Under the pieces are notes generated by a model. It made no database searches and had not been told where the DNA came from. It worked only from the letters and a program-made list of their open reading frames with translations. From contig CP136066.1 of assembly GCA_032622095.1 (NCBI GenBank), positions 169,516,664 through 169,580,663 on the forward strand: a stretch of DNA of 64,000 bases, written 5' to 3'. Source of the DNA: Siphonodentalium dalli. Lineage: Eukaryota > Mollusca > Scaphopoda > Gadilida > Siphonodentaliidae. Position 1 is the first letter of the stretch, and every line of letters begins with the position of its first letter. This document shows, one piece after another, positions 34,277-46,986 of this stretch. The translations under genes were made by a program, and so were the position numbers.

Positions 34277-35065
34277 TAATCATGCCATCGATTGTTAAAT
34301 ATTGATTTAAAAAACATATTCGCCCTTAAAATACGATTGAATCAAGGAACTATATGTTCTCAAATAACGGACCGAAAGAGATTCGCTGTCCGAATAGGAT
34401 CTGTGACGACTTGAGCCGAAAACAACTCGCCCCATTACCGTCAAAATAATATCGATCCATCTAGATCGAGCGGGGTTTTCTCCCAACGTATGTCAAGGAC
34501 GAAACAAAACATTAATAAACTTTAGATGAAAATTAAACATTATTAGCATAATTCTGGAAGAGGAAACATACGGTTAGTCTCCATGTCAACTGGGAATCAT
34601 GAACATGCGATAATCAATAAGTTTATTGAGCATTTTCTTACAGGAATTCTCCTATCAATCGGCAGTGAGCCAAATACTTTACAATTTCGATTTTTCGCAC
34701 AGTCATTTTGTCATTGTGATTTTACCGAGAAACAAGTTTTAAGAAGAATTAAATCATCATGGCATTTAAGGAATTTTAAGATGATTTATTTTTCCAAAAC
34801 TTATATATTTGGTAAAATTTAAAGTGATTACTAAAACACTTGTGTCCAGATAATGCAGACACGTAAACCTTTGTAACACTTTTTAACATATCGCAACACT
34901 GAGACGAGTAGAAGAAATATCCATCGGGTTTTCTCACAGGGAAGTTATATAATTTGTAACACCAATCAACGAGCGGTCTCTGTGGATCTCGGAAATCATG
35001 TGTAGCAGTCGCGTTGTAAATATAGAAGGCCGATGACTTCTCCGATCGAGAGCTCAAGATCTCTT

Positions 35066-35167
35066 GGTCACGGTCGTTAGACACTTTGTGTGATAACCGA
35101 AGTTAAGCAACGTCGAGCTCGGTTAGTCCTTGGATGGGTGACCGGTTTGGGATTCCGGGTGCTGCCA
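35066..35167 (+). ncRNA. 5S-rRNA-like sequence, copy 2
   Basis: Identical to 28888-28989 across the box A, intermediate and box C landmarks. The CT microsatellite that follows is longer here. Confidence 0.7.
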
Positions 35168-36373
35168 AATTTCGGTGCGACTCCCACACTTCTCTCTCTC
35201 TCTCTCTCTCTCGTTCTGTTACACATGTACCGTAATGCTTCGTAACATTTTGTAACAATTTATCGCTACACTGAGACGAGTTGATAAAATATACTGCAGT
35301 TCTCACAAGGACTTTATATCATTCGTAACACCTGTCTATGAGCGGTCTCTGTGGATCTCAGAAATCACGTAATGCTTCGCTGCACTGAGATGAGTTTAAT
35401 ATTTATGCTGCGGTTTTCTTATGGGGACTAAATATCATTTGTAACACGTACCGGTAACGCTTCGTAACACTTTGCAACATATCGCTACAATGAAAGGCGG
35501 TGAAGAAACATGTTGCCTTGTTTCACGGGGAATTTATATGTTTTAGGTTGTCTACCCTTCTACTATAAATTACAACACAAATTTATGCAAATAGCCACAG
35601 TATGCTCTTTATTGTGCAAAATCAGGAAAGAGGCATATCACAAACAGCTGGTATTATTCCTGCATTAAAACAGAGATGAAAACCCATTCTTTGGGGAAAA
35701 AACCCTCTGAAAGCATGGAGCAATACCTCATACATGACATGAATAAAACATGAATCAATTTGTATCATGACAAAGTAATATAATATACATTGATCTACTC
35801 GTTTGTATATATCAGATTTATTTTTTGTTTGTTTGTTTGTTTTTTTTGCCTTTATTGTGCGCTATACTTTTGTATAATATATTTGTTGTCGAACCATTCG
35901 CTGCAAGCAGACTGGCTAAAGTGATCTATTTCACTCATAACGCCCAAGGCGTAAAGACATTTCAATTGTAATACTGCTCACTCATAATTAACCATTGACA
36001 AATCATGCAGTCACCGAACGAGCGCTAAACACATTCGGTGACCATTCAATTGTAATTACTCGTATCCATATAGACAAAAGTTTTGATACTATTCTTCGAA
36101 ACGTACAAAACTATTAGTATAAATTGTAGTGGCCGTCTCTGTGGAATCTCAGAAATCACGTAACGGTTTGTAACATATCATTAAAATGAGATGAAGGAAA
36201 AAATATGTAGAAGTTTTCTCACGGGGTTGGGTACAATGTTTGGGGACGTTTGTAAACAGTAACTAAATTTCCTCCTATAATATAAATTGTAGTGCCCAGA
36301 AATGACCGAATATATTATCATCATAATTCATATAATGTATATACATAACAGTACCACTTATAGTGATGGTCTT

Positions 36374-36492
36374 ACCACAGGAGCTTGGAACTTGATCAAT
36401 AACTGTCTTAATTAGGCTAATAAAAAAAATTTGGCCCAAAAAATTGCTAATTAAGGCAATTATTGATCAAGTTCCAAGCTCCTAGCTGTGGT
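36374..36492. repeat. 119-bp palindrome, copy 2
   Basis: Duplicate of 30175-30293. Confidence 0.85.
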
Positions 36493-37529
36493 TTTCCGAA
36501 ATGCCTAGTGGTGCCTGGTGGGGAAAATGTAAATAAATGAAACGGAAACAAAAAAGTTGTATATGTTTAGTCATGCATTTCGGTATAAAACGTTGCAAAT
36601 ACGACAACATTTAAATCTTTGTAAACAGCTTAGAAATATTTAATTCATTGGGGCTTGTATTAAGTTGGATGTTGATTTACTGTTCTTTAATCGGCTTTCA
36701 TGCCGTTCGTGAAAAAAAAAATTGTGTACTGCGAAGAGTTAGCGAAGAAAGTAGCGTCGCTGGTTACCATGCAACGAACTACAAATATCATTGGGCGCTA
36801 ATACTTTTGGGTCGTTTTCGATGCACTGATAAAATCTCGACCTAATGTAATTATCCGATATAATTACATTAGCTTTGATAAACTGAACGGGAATTTACTA
36901 TAGAGAATGAAGTGGGTGTTATTATATTGAAATATTGCGTGTGACTGGATGATAATTATGAACATCCCACATAAAACTGGCCATTGGTAACTAATTGTCA
37001 TATTGCATCGTATAGTGCCGTAAATACACTGGGCGAACAACATGAAACACCGAATTGTACGGGTAGACAGAGGGATTGATGGGCGAATAAACAGTGTATG
37101 TTGATTCGGACATTGACATTATGTTCATGCTATAGGGGATTGCCCGTCAAAAATGACGGCTCTATAAACGCCCTTTATTATTTGCTGGTGTGCATTTTCG
37201 GTCGGTTTCGTCTATTAGGCTCCATATAATAGCCCTATGCTTTTAATGTGGCGAAATTGAATTTAATCTTCAGTATTTGTCCACAGTTCCATGGCACATT
37301 AGACCCACCACCACCCAAAGACATATATATAATATATGTCTTTGGGTGGGGGTCTATTGTGCCAGGGACCTGTGTATTTGTCCTGTCCGTGCATCTTTGT
37401 TTGGTACATCAGTCCTGTCGATTTATCTAAGAAAATTTACTAGTTAGCTCCAACAATGATGCAACTGTGTCTAAACACACACGAACACAAAAACGAGGAC
37501 AAACTTGTCCACCTGAAACCGAATGTTTA

Positions 37530-37941
37530 TTAAAGGTACTCAATCCGATTCGATGGTCCCAATATCATCAGATTCCAACAACAAAAACATTTTTTGAAAT
37601 GCCGCTTCAGTTATTAGAATCCATTAATTGCCCAAAAATAATGCTAAGCACAGTCAACTATAGTATACATTGATCAAAATATGTTATTTATCAACATTTT
37701 GTTCAACAAAATTTTGCCGGTTTGCCTAATATCTGAAACAAAAAAGCCACTTGATTTTAGAGTTAACCATCGCAAATCGGTCCGAGACCGTCTTCTCGTC
37801 GACTCTAATGGGCCACTAAATCGATATATGATCACTCTGAGCTTTGATGGGTGGGTTCCTAGACTCGAATCGAATACTTTTTACCCCTGAAGCCACGGAA
37901 ATAGTGATTTGCGAGCGCTAATTCGGATTATGCATCTTTAA
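37530..37941. mobile_element. TTAA-type MITE relative, copy in duplication 2
   Basis: Duplicate of 31851-32262. Confidence 0.6.
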
Positions 37942-39179
37942 CATATATAGCTGACGATGGACAGACGAACTGATAGACAGATGGACGGAGGGAGGCTGAT
38001 GCTTGATTCAGACGTCGACGTTATCTAAACCTGAATAACACACATGAATCTGGTATTTTGCTTCAGTTTTCCCTACACAATCCTTATCAATTATCTTAAC
38101 TAAAACTAAACTTACGTAAAGTGACACATACAAATTACTCCGTAAAACTACGGAAAATGATGGCATACAAAAGACGATAAATTACTTTCTGTGTGGATAA
38201 TGAATATAATATAATAACATGACCTGAGATTCAGGGTTGTCTGCAATTTTATTTATACTATTGCAATTTTGGACAACATGGCTAAAACTGCTCTGACGTT
38301 AAACTGTCAGTTAATCATTAGCGGAATAAAAACGTCTGGTGAGCAATGCATGGTGCCTTTTTTGCGGGCCCATGACACTGTGGCGTCCCCCCATTGCTCA
38401 TTCTGATGTTGACACAATAAAACACTGGTGTGTGTAAACTCATGCAAAAAGCGAATATTTGCTTCAGTTCCCCTACTCTGTCATCTAGATCTACCCGGTT
38501 TGCCTCTCGGCTCAATGTGATGCCACTCGGATGCTAATGATGAGCCTCGGACATGGAGCGGGCCACCGGTTACCTGGCACTATGCCTCGTAATGTCGTAA
38601 ATACAAAGCATGCGCGGCTGTGTCAATATTTGTGTGAATCGACAAATGTATTTAGGACGCTAAAGTTCTATTGGATGGAGTTGACTTGTTTGCGTTTCGC
38701 GTTACTTGATCGCCGGCTTTTTGTTTCCAGTTCTGGCCATGCTCCTCCTATATCTCGTCACGTGCCATATTCGGGTTTGGTTGTTTGATATGGGTCGTGT
38801 CCTAATTTGTCCCATGCTCTGTATAACTGGAATGCGACCTACGTGATACATATGCAAGCGGATACACTATATATCAACATATACATATACCTATATGTAT
38901 ATACCGACCAGATCCTCTGTTAACCATTTCTTTACTAAATGGATTATCCCACCCAGTTATAAAAGTATCATTGGAATATTCTATTATTCATTTAGAGGGA
39001 TGCTGAGGATATATGATCAGACGACAGTTATACTAAATGACAATACAAGGGCACAATAATGCATATTCATCAGTGGGAATGTTTAGATAATAAGTTCAAC
39101 GGGCGTTTTTAGTTCAACTTGACGAAGTCAAGCTTGAGCTATTGCCATGGGTTGGCGTCCGTCATCCATTTGTCCGCCC

Positions 39180-40150
39180 ATCAACATGCCGCATCCCTCA
39201 TATGGATTTTTGGGGTGACCTCTAGATGGGAGCCATCGATTCCCCCCCCCCCGAATATTTCGTTGAAAAAACATGGCCACCAGCAGCCATTTTGGATTTC
39301 AAATTTAAATCCATTGGCACGCACAGGCAACACCCCGCATCTAATCGCATTCGGCACAGCCTACAGTCCACATCCCTCATATGTCAACAAACTTCATACG
39401 GATCATCGTGGTGGCCTCTAGATGGGAGCCATCGATTATATCCGAAACTTGTTGAAAAAAAACATGACCGCCAGCAATCATCTTGAATTTCAAGTTTGAA
39501 TCCATCGGCACACCCTGCAGCCCGCATATATCGAATTTTGTTGTAAATATTTTACTGGCATTATTATGATTAACTCTAGATGAGAGCTATCGAAATTGAA
39601 CATTGTTCGATGAAAAACATTGCCGCCGGCAGCCATCTTAATATATTACTCTTTGCATGACTAAATTCTTTGGCACATCCAACAGAACACCTTGTCCGAT
39701 CAACACCAAACTATATATATATACGCATCTTCAGAGTGGCCTCAAGATGGAAGCCATCGATTCTTTTTCGAAATTCGTTGCAAAACGTGGCTGACCGCGG
39801 CCATCTTGGATTTTACTCTTTGCATGACTAAATTCTTCAGCACAACATACAGGCCACATCCCTCATCCGATCGTTATCAAACTTCATAAAAATCTTCAGG
39901 GTGTCCTATTGATGGAAGCCAACGATGTTTTCCGAAATTCGTTAAACAACATGGTCGCCAGATTTTAATCTTTTCATGGCACACCCTACATGCCACATCC
40001 TTCATCCTTCATCCAAACGTCATATGGTTCTTTGGGGTGGCCTATAGATGGAAGCTCTCCAAATTTAACACGATTTGTTTAAAAAACATGGCCGCCTGCA
40101 GCCATTTATTTTATTTCACATTTAAATCCATCGGCACACCCTGCAGCCCA
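39180..40150. repeat. ~190-bp tandem units (GATGGGAGCCATCGA family), block 2
   Basis: Five or more diverged units extend beyond the end of duplication copy 2. Each has GATGGAAGC/GATGGGAGC, an ACATGGCCGCC-like stretch, and GGCACACCCTACAGG or CCACATCC motifs. Confidence 0.7.
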
Positions 40151-40184
40151 CATTTATTGGAGACAAGTTTGAAATTAAAATAAG

Positions 40185-40460
40185 TTCATTCGGGGTACGA
40201 TGAGCCCTACACTCAGTCTCACTGCGTGCCCACTGTCGTGTAGTAGGAGTACGATGAGTCCAAAACTCGATATCACTGTCCACTGCCGTGTATATAGTAG
40301 GGGTACGGTGAGCCCTATACTCGACACCATGCACTGCCTGCTGGCGTGTACATGTATAGAGGGTACGATGATCCCTACACTCGGTCTCACTGCCTATTGT
40401 GTATTATAGGGGTACGATGAGCTCTATACTCACGCAGTTTCACTGCCCACTGTCGTTTAG
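40185..40460. repeat. ~60-bp minisatellite
   Basis: About five imperfect units carry GGGGTACGATGAGCCCTA, CACTC, TCTCACTGC, and CCACTGTCGTGTAGT-like sequence. Three short open frames across it are repeat artefacts. Confidence 0.75.
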
Positions 40461-41041
40461 TGGGGGTACGAGATTGTGTACTTACGCATGGGGTATCAGC
40501 TATATATATAAGTGTTTATCACAGATATTTTTTCCAGTTCTGGTCAAACATTCCCTGTATTTTGCCGCGTTCCATATTCTGGTTTCGCTGTTAGCTGTGG
40601 GTCGTGTGCTAATTTGCCCTCTGCTGTGTAAACTGGAATGCTAATTTGTCGCATAATTAGCCCATAAACCCGGCTTCATGGTTTTAGTAAGACACTCGCA
40701 ATGGTGTAAGAATATATAGCGCAATGATGTCGATGTCATTGCCGGAACTTTATTATTTTAATTAGAATATAATTATGATATTCGATTTGCGTTAGGTTAT
40801 TTAGTGTTGACTGTGAGATAAACATGGGGATAAGGGTGGTTTGAATTTTTTGTTCAACACGAACAGACGCATTTAAAATGGAACTATAGAGTCAACATTT
40901 TTTTGCACCAGAATACTTAAAAGGTTATGAGAAAAGCAGAGCATATGGATATCAATTTATTGAGTTGCATGACCTCAAAAATGTCATTTCATCACGCGAT
41001 TTCTCTGTTAGGTGCAAATTTGGCTAACTCAATATACAATG
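40461..41041. other. No gene seen
   Basis: Apart from a short TA run near 40503 I see no structured feature. The final nine bases, TATACAATG (41033-41041), are the left target-site duplication of the next element. Confidence 0.5.
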
Positions 41042-41867
41042 CAGTCTGGGTGAACGTCGACTCTATATTTGAAATCTAGAGTCTGGAGCTAATGTCGCCA
41101 AAACCATTTCTATTCAGCGAAGAGCTTCCCCAAAATGACGTCACGGATTTTAAAAAATACATCGATGATTGACAGGTGTCCCCACGTGTTATTTGTTGTG
41201 CTTCGCAATAACAATGGCCTGTGTCGCGACAGAAGATAATATTTGTCGTGTGTGCGACTATTCTTTTTCGGGAGATGAACTCGCTGCATCAACCGGAAAG
41301 CTGCATCCGAGAGCAAAAAATAAGGTCGTCATCAAAAATGATGCTTTAGAACTATTTAAAAGCATAAAATTAAGTCATTTCCTCGGTGTTTAACTTTCAG
41401 ATGACTTTTTTACGACAAATAATTTGATTTGCAAACCATGTTACAATAAAGTAAATCAAATACACGGACATGAGTGAGTTCTATTTATATTTATGGGAGG
41501 CCAAGTTGGTACCATGCGCAGGCCTATCTATCAGGTCTAGCACATCCTTCAAATTAATCCGAATCGTACCGAATATATAATTTCGAAGCCATTTTTTCTG
41601 TCTCTGTTGTATTTGCAAGCATCGCTTTCGATCGGAGAAATACCGACGAAATTCCGCTCTGTTACTATATTTAGAGGTGACATTATGGGAGTCTCCGCCC
41701 ACTAACACTTGTTTATTAACCCGTACGGTTTCATTGGACGGAAAATAATTTACGCAATCAATCAGATTACGGAATCCCGAGGACTTGGAAATGAGATAGC
41801 GATGTTATCCGTCAGACCTAATATTCAATGTTGTAATGAATATTTAGGTATGAGTTTACTCAGACTG
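41042..41867 (+). mobile_element. 826-bp deletion derivative of the large transposon, 9-bp TSD
   Basis: The left part matches the large element from 12181 to about 12643, including the CRE-like site, the ATG (41214) and the first CxxC. A deletion then joins to sequence matching about 13036-13155, and the right ~250 bp match about 26845-27098. TATACAATG flanks both sides (41033-41041, 41868-41876). Many substitutions, a small N-terminal deletion and a frame-breaking insertion before TCAGATGAC show it came from a diverged sister, not from the copy at 12181. The transposase remnant stops after about 60 codons, so movement would need proteins from elsewhere. Confidence 0.95.
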
Positions 41868-41876
41868 TATACAATG

Positions 41877-44200
41877 GAACACACATTTTGTTAGAAAATA
41901 TCTTTTTCTTCTTAATCGTAGATGCATAACTTAATCATTTTGTTTGTGTATAATCTAGTGAGAAAATTGCGAAAACAGTGAAAAAGCCTTTAATTTCTGC
42001 TCTATTTTTGTTTTATTTTACATAATTGGCCATACAATACGGAATTTGGCTCATTCTGAGAAATTGAGGCTCCGAAATCAGGTAAATGCCCATTTTTGAA
42101 GGCACACAACTCGAAGAATACTTAACGATTCTGGGAAATGGTTATCTGTTCTGGGATCAGGAGGTCTGATTTTGCTGATTGTTAGTATGTTGTGTATGCA
42201 GGGTCTATGTACCTATTGCAGCACGAACTATTCTGTTGCAATTAGTTCTGTCTAAAACCATAAATGCACTGGACTATAAATCGACAATTTGGGCGTGTTT
42301 TTGACGCCGACCTCGTGATTATACGCCATTGTCGTGAACTTGAGAACTCTTTCCCCATACATGAATTAGTGGCATGTTTTTAAACAACCCTCCTCATCTT
42401 AAGACATCAAAATCCGCTCTCAATGGTCTACTGAAAGCTCTCAAATTTTAAAGATGCTTGATATCTACACTCCATAGTGAAACTATGTTGACATTGTAAA
42501 CTAGGAACTGAAAACATATTGAGGCCAATAGTCAACAGTGAAAAACATTCCAGTATGTTGTCGCTTAGAAACGGATTGAAACACTGTGGGGGCTGTAACT
42601 TTCAGTATATACCGAACATACCGTGTTGTTCGATCGTGGAAAGTTTCACCTCGTTCAGAACCAATCTGAGATACAGGCCATTGCATGAGGGTGCCTTTTT
42701 TAAGGTTTATATTTGTATTTCTTATAATATATATTTCGTATATGTCTGTGCACATATATTTAATTATCCCTTTCCGAATCACATATACATATAACTTGGA
42801 GCTAGAAATGGGCCATGTCAGTTTAACATGCCGCCTACAATACATGCATTTACGCGGCTACATTAATACTATACATGTATATAATGCCGTAATCGAAACG
42901 GACTGGTATATACTGTTATCTATATAGTTGTTCTATGCCGCCCACTCTTTGTATAGGGTTAACGTTGTCAATTTACGGCGCTTAACAACTCGTTGATCAC
43001 TTTAATTTCCTAGAGCTGAGCCGGTACGTTTTATCTATAAGACGACCACGACCGCGACATCAAAGAGATTCCTCACGCCATTACAAACACGCGTATCCGA
43101 TCTGGAGCTTCACGTGGAATGTTCGTCAAGGTAGTGCTAACAGCACGATTCCGGTCTGTTTCCGCTTCCCGATTTTCGATTGACACATTGACTGTCGGGT
43201 AATTGAAGTGTTCACGTGGACTGGATTCGTCATACCTTGATTTTGCTGAATATGGTACCAACGATCACTAAATATAGCACAAATGACGTATTTTCTGGAT
43301 ATCGGTTCCAATAAATAGACACCTTTCGCACAATGAACGACATCAGATAATTATTAAGAATAGGGTGCTACGTTATTAGAATATGTCTGCTTTCTAATCG
43401 TTGTCTTCTTTCCTTATCCGTTGTTGCGATTACGGTTTTGGATTTTCAACAAAACTCATAATTCATCGTCTATATAGTAATAAGTTCGCGATCGTTTTAC
43501 AGCTCCCCAATGTGGGAGATGGCTCTCAGATTATGTCCTTAAATTGTGATCGCCATGTGGCCTTAACTTGTATCTATCAGTGGCAATCCAATGATTCGTC
43601 GTTGTGAAACACGAGCATCTTGCGAAACACAAATCGCTAAGTTATGACCTAATAACAACACAATTATGGAAACAAATAATCACGACACGCACACCCGTGA
43701 TCCCCTTACTGCGAGTGGCAAGCATGCATGATTGTCTCACAAACGGACTCGTAGTCGCCAATTCTGCATACAGTTTTTGGACCGTCCGAACAAACTACGA
43801 CTACAGTCACCTATTCGCAATAATTATCTGTCGGAGTTCATTATGCGAAATGTGTATATTAGTGTTTATCTCGACTTTTTAAAACAATAGTGGTTTATAA
43901 ACTCGTATTGTATTAAAGAGAAACTGTACCTTAAAATCCAACCATTTATAAGACGCCTTCTACTGCATTCAATGGTAAATATGAAACGAATAATTTTTAA
44001 GGAATATTATTCTGAAAAATGTTTAGTACTTTCTTTCAATATACCAATATTATATAATTAAAATGTCCTATTTGACCAAATAATCTTGTGTTTGATCGCT
44101 AATTTTGTTTTTATAACGAAATAAAAACAATTCCGAAGAATGCCGAATATCTTATCTTGTAGACGAAGCCACGTGATTGCATGAAACGAACAAATTTAAC
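41877..44200. other. No gene recognised
   Basis: Short open frames on both strands overlap each other and have no recognisable domain, and I see no clear repeats here. Confidence 0.5.
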
Positions 44201-44204
44201 ATCA

Positions 44205-44950
44205 GCCTAGTCGTTCTGACTAATGTTATGCCTTAGTAATTATGACTAAGCTACGTTAGTCATCATGTGGACAAACAGTTTACTAACCTAAGTTAGTCAT
44301 ATTTACTAACATTTTTTCTTCAGTGTAGATGCTAAAACTATGTGAGCTAAATGTAACCAAATCCACATCTCGGAGTTAGTCAAAACGACCTATTAGGCCA
44401 TTAGACTACCACTGTGCATGGTAGTCCAAATGACCAGAATTGAGTCATAATTACTAACCCATTATATCTTCCGAGTCACTGAGAAGGAGGACATGTAATT
44501 TGGAGGAAATTGTGTGCAAATAATTTCAATACTCAACCAGATGATATATTATTCGGAATCAGAGAGACAGAGACCGAATTGAAAGCAGGACAAACGTTCG
44601 ATCCATTCTCCAAAACATAGATTTCAGTAATGGTCTATTGAGAGCTATAACAATATTGTGTGGTATAGGTCTGTTTAACTAGTTCATTTTTCCGAGATGT
44701 CTGTGGCGTCACGGGATAAGGAACTTTTATCCTAATAGTGTAGCCTTTGTTGTGGTAGGAAAGTTCTGATATATGCCAGTTATTATTGGTGTAACTTATA
44801 GTCACTATATATATATATATATATATATGACTAACACAAGCGTTAGTGGTAGTGACTCGCTGAATGGTGTGGGTTAGTCAAAGTGACCCCTAAATTCTTG
44901 TGACTAACCCTAAGTTAGTCTTATTGACCCGAATATGTTCTCAATGTACG
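44205..44950. repeat. Degraded TTAGTCA-type repeats and a TA microsatellite
   Basis: ACTAAGCTACGTTAGTCAT, TAACCTAAGTTAGTCATA, TGTGGGTTAGTCAAAGTG and similar motifs are scattered here, with a (TA)n run at 44809-44829. They resemble diverged members of the palindromic family at 46303 and 47996. Confidence 0.55.
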
Positions 44951-45024
44951 TCGAGACGCGGAGACGGGCTTCAACTCAAGACACCTGCTGACGATAAAAT
45001 AAAATAAATAAATTTCCTGGACAA

Positions 45025-45218
45025 GTACAGTAATGCTCTAAGTAATCGACTTCTTAACCACAGCAGAATTATGGGTAACTTTTCAGGATTTAGTCGGAAA
45101 TATGGCTTGTTGCCATTCATCGGAAAGCTCTCCCCAAGCCATATTTCCGACTAAATCCTGAAAAGTTACCCATAATTCTGCTGTGGTTAAGAAGTCGATT
45201 ACTTAGGGCATTACTGTA
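45025..45218. mobile_element. Fold-back element family F1, copy 3
   Basis: The outer ends are TACAGTAATGCTC and GGGCATTACTGTA. Arms of about 90 bp match copies 1 and 2 closely, with only a few bases in the loop. Confidence 0.9.
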
Positions 45219-46302
45219 TGCATATAATGTAAGCTTTTAATTTGTACATTTGCCTGAAAATCTCACGAGCGTATATCGACGACGATCGTTATATTATTTT
45301 CATTTCGGTTTTGTTGCCATCTGTAAAATATTTGTATTTCCGTTGGGTCGTATACTCAGACAGTGAATGTTGGCAGATTTTGGTCGACTAACATGTTTTA
45401 TTTCAGAGCGATGTTCACTGGTGCTCACATGCACTTGTCATGTTTTAAAAGTTCTTGTTATTAATTCAGGCTAAACAATACCCTCAAGTATATATAATGT
45501 AAATGTTGAGTTCAGCCCCCCCCCCCCCCTTTTAAGCGTTTCTGTTAACTCCGCATGCGCGTAATTGAAACTTTCATTTAGTCCGAAGTCTCCACCATCT
45601 TCTTACACGTGCGCGTCTCTTTTGTTGTGAGCAAATGTCTACCGTGACAGGCTTGGAGATCAGTGGTTATATACCAAACTCCTGATCAAAGCTTCGGATT
45701 ACACAATCAAAGTAAACAGGTCATTATGAAAACATTGGCAATATACCTCTCCAGAACTGTCAATCAAATAATTATTACCAGATATTTTCTATCAATCAGC
45801 GACTAAGCCTGTCAATTGTTGCATGCAATAAATATTTTTTGCTCATCATACATTTTATAGTTGCGCATACATTCAGTGTTATATTTTATTTTAATTCACT
45901 TGCATGTGAAATTGCTATTTAATTACGCCATGATGTTGAAAATGTATCCATTATTATAACACTGTTTTTTTCCATTTGCGTAACACATTCATAATGTGTA
46001 CATGTGTCTTATAACATAAGGACAAGCGTTGTTAAACTAATTAAACTGCACTTCCACAGGGAATTCAGCCTCAATGAAGGTTTCCACACAAAAATTAATT
46101 AACTCTTATTTTCAGGGTGACATATATATAGGCCCAATAGGGCCGGGTGCGCGATGTAAATTAAATGTCTTAATTTTTTTTGTAATTTAACATGCACAAT
46201 CATGTCACGTAAATAAAATATATTACTACTACTACTACATACACACATATTCATTAGTGCATGGAAGGAGCTTACGGTTTCTATGATAAAAGGCGCCAAC
46301 AG
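45219..46302. other. No gene seen
   Basis: AT-rich sequence with a C tract at 45518-45531. I see no supported feature. Confidence 0.5.
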
Positions 46303-46591
46303 CACTGAAAAAAAAACTTAGTTAAAAGTAACTAAGTTACCTTAGTCAGAACCCCCGTCTCAAAACTAACTAGCTTAGCTTAGTCAGAAATGACTAAGGT
46401 TGCCCTTAGTCATTTCTGACTAAGGTCTAAGGCCTTAGTCAGAAATGACTAAGGGCAATCTTAGTCAGACCTTAGTCAGAAATGACTAAGGGCAACCTTA
46501 GTCATTTCTGACTAAGCTAAGCTAGTTAGTTTTGAGACGGGGGTTCTGACTAAGGTAACTTAGTTACTTTTGACTAAGTTTTTTTTCAGTG
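46303..46591. mobile_element. 289-bp palindromic element with CACTGAAAA ends
   Basis: It begins CACTGAAAAAAAAACTTAGT and ends ACTAAGTTTTTTTTCAGTG. Nearly the whole length folds on itself, and internal TTAGTCAGAAATGACTAA units are themselves palindromic. I see no clear target-site duplication. Confidence 0.85.
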
Positions 46592-46609
46592 TAGATATAA
46601 CATATAATA

Positions 46610-46690
46610 TAAGGCCTTAGTCAGAAATGACTAAGGCCTTAGTCAGAAATAACTAAGGCCTTAGTCAGAAATAACTACGGCTTGACTATG
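46610..46690. repeat. ~20-bp tandem repeat of GGCCTTAGTCAGAAATGACT
   Basis: Three to four units follow the palindromic element at 46303-46591 and are built from its internal motif. Confidence 0.8.
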
Positions 46691-46875
46691 TCATCACTGT
46701 ATACATTAGTACATTTAATTGGACCTAATTATTGGGGGTATCATAGCCCTGCAATCTCAGCTGAACATCGCAACTGCAGATTAAAATAACTGAAAATAAT
46801 GACTTACAGGTATAAAAATAAATTTTATTAACTATTAAAACAATGTGATCATCCATCACGACACAGCATCGGTTT

Positions 46876-46986
46876 CATTGTTGTTTGTCTATTTGTTGAC
46901 ATTGAACCTCGTGTGAGTTACACTGGTGCGCACACTACAGTACTAGTACACGTATGTCCTCTCTTGTAGAACTTGTACATGCATGT
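46876..46986. repeat. ~110-bp direct repeat, copy 1 (copy 2 at 47883-47993)
   Basis: Both copies carry TTTGTTGACATTGAA, GTGTGAGTTACACTGGTGCG and GTACTAGTACACGTAT. Copy 2 is followed at once by the palindromic element at 47996. The DNA between the copies has no supported gene. Confidence 0.8.

Larger units (their letters stand above)
34078..39577 (+). repeat. Tandem segmental duplication, copy 2
   Basis: This is the second copy of 27911-34065. It lacks the 31130-31640 insert and one ~190-bp unit near its end. The join at 34078 is GCCAG against GTGAATG followed by a T run; copy 1 begins with the same GTGAATG and T run. Confidence 0.93.

Noticed and set aside
40122-40409. Open frames with LIVPxxxxxx-type repeats
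   Set aside because: They follow the ~60-bp minisatellite on both strands.
42501-43882. Several 60-114 residue open frames on both strands
   Set aside because: They overlap in opposing frames without any domain, and the region has no splice-consistent exon chain.
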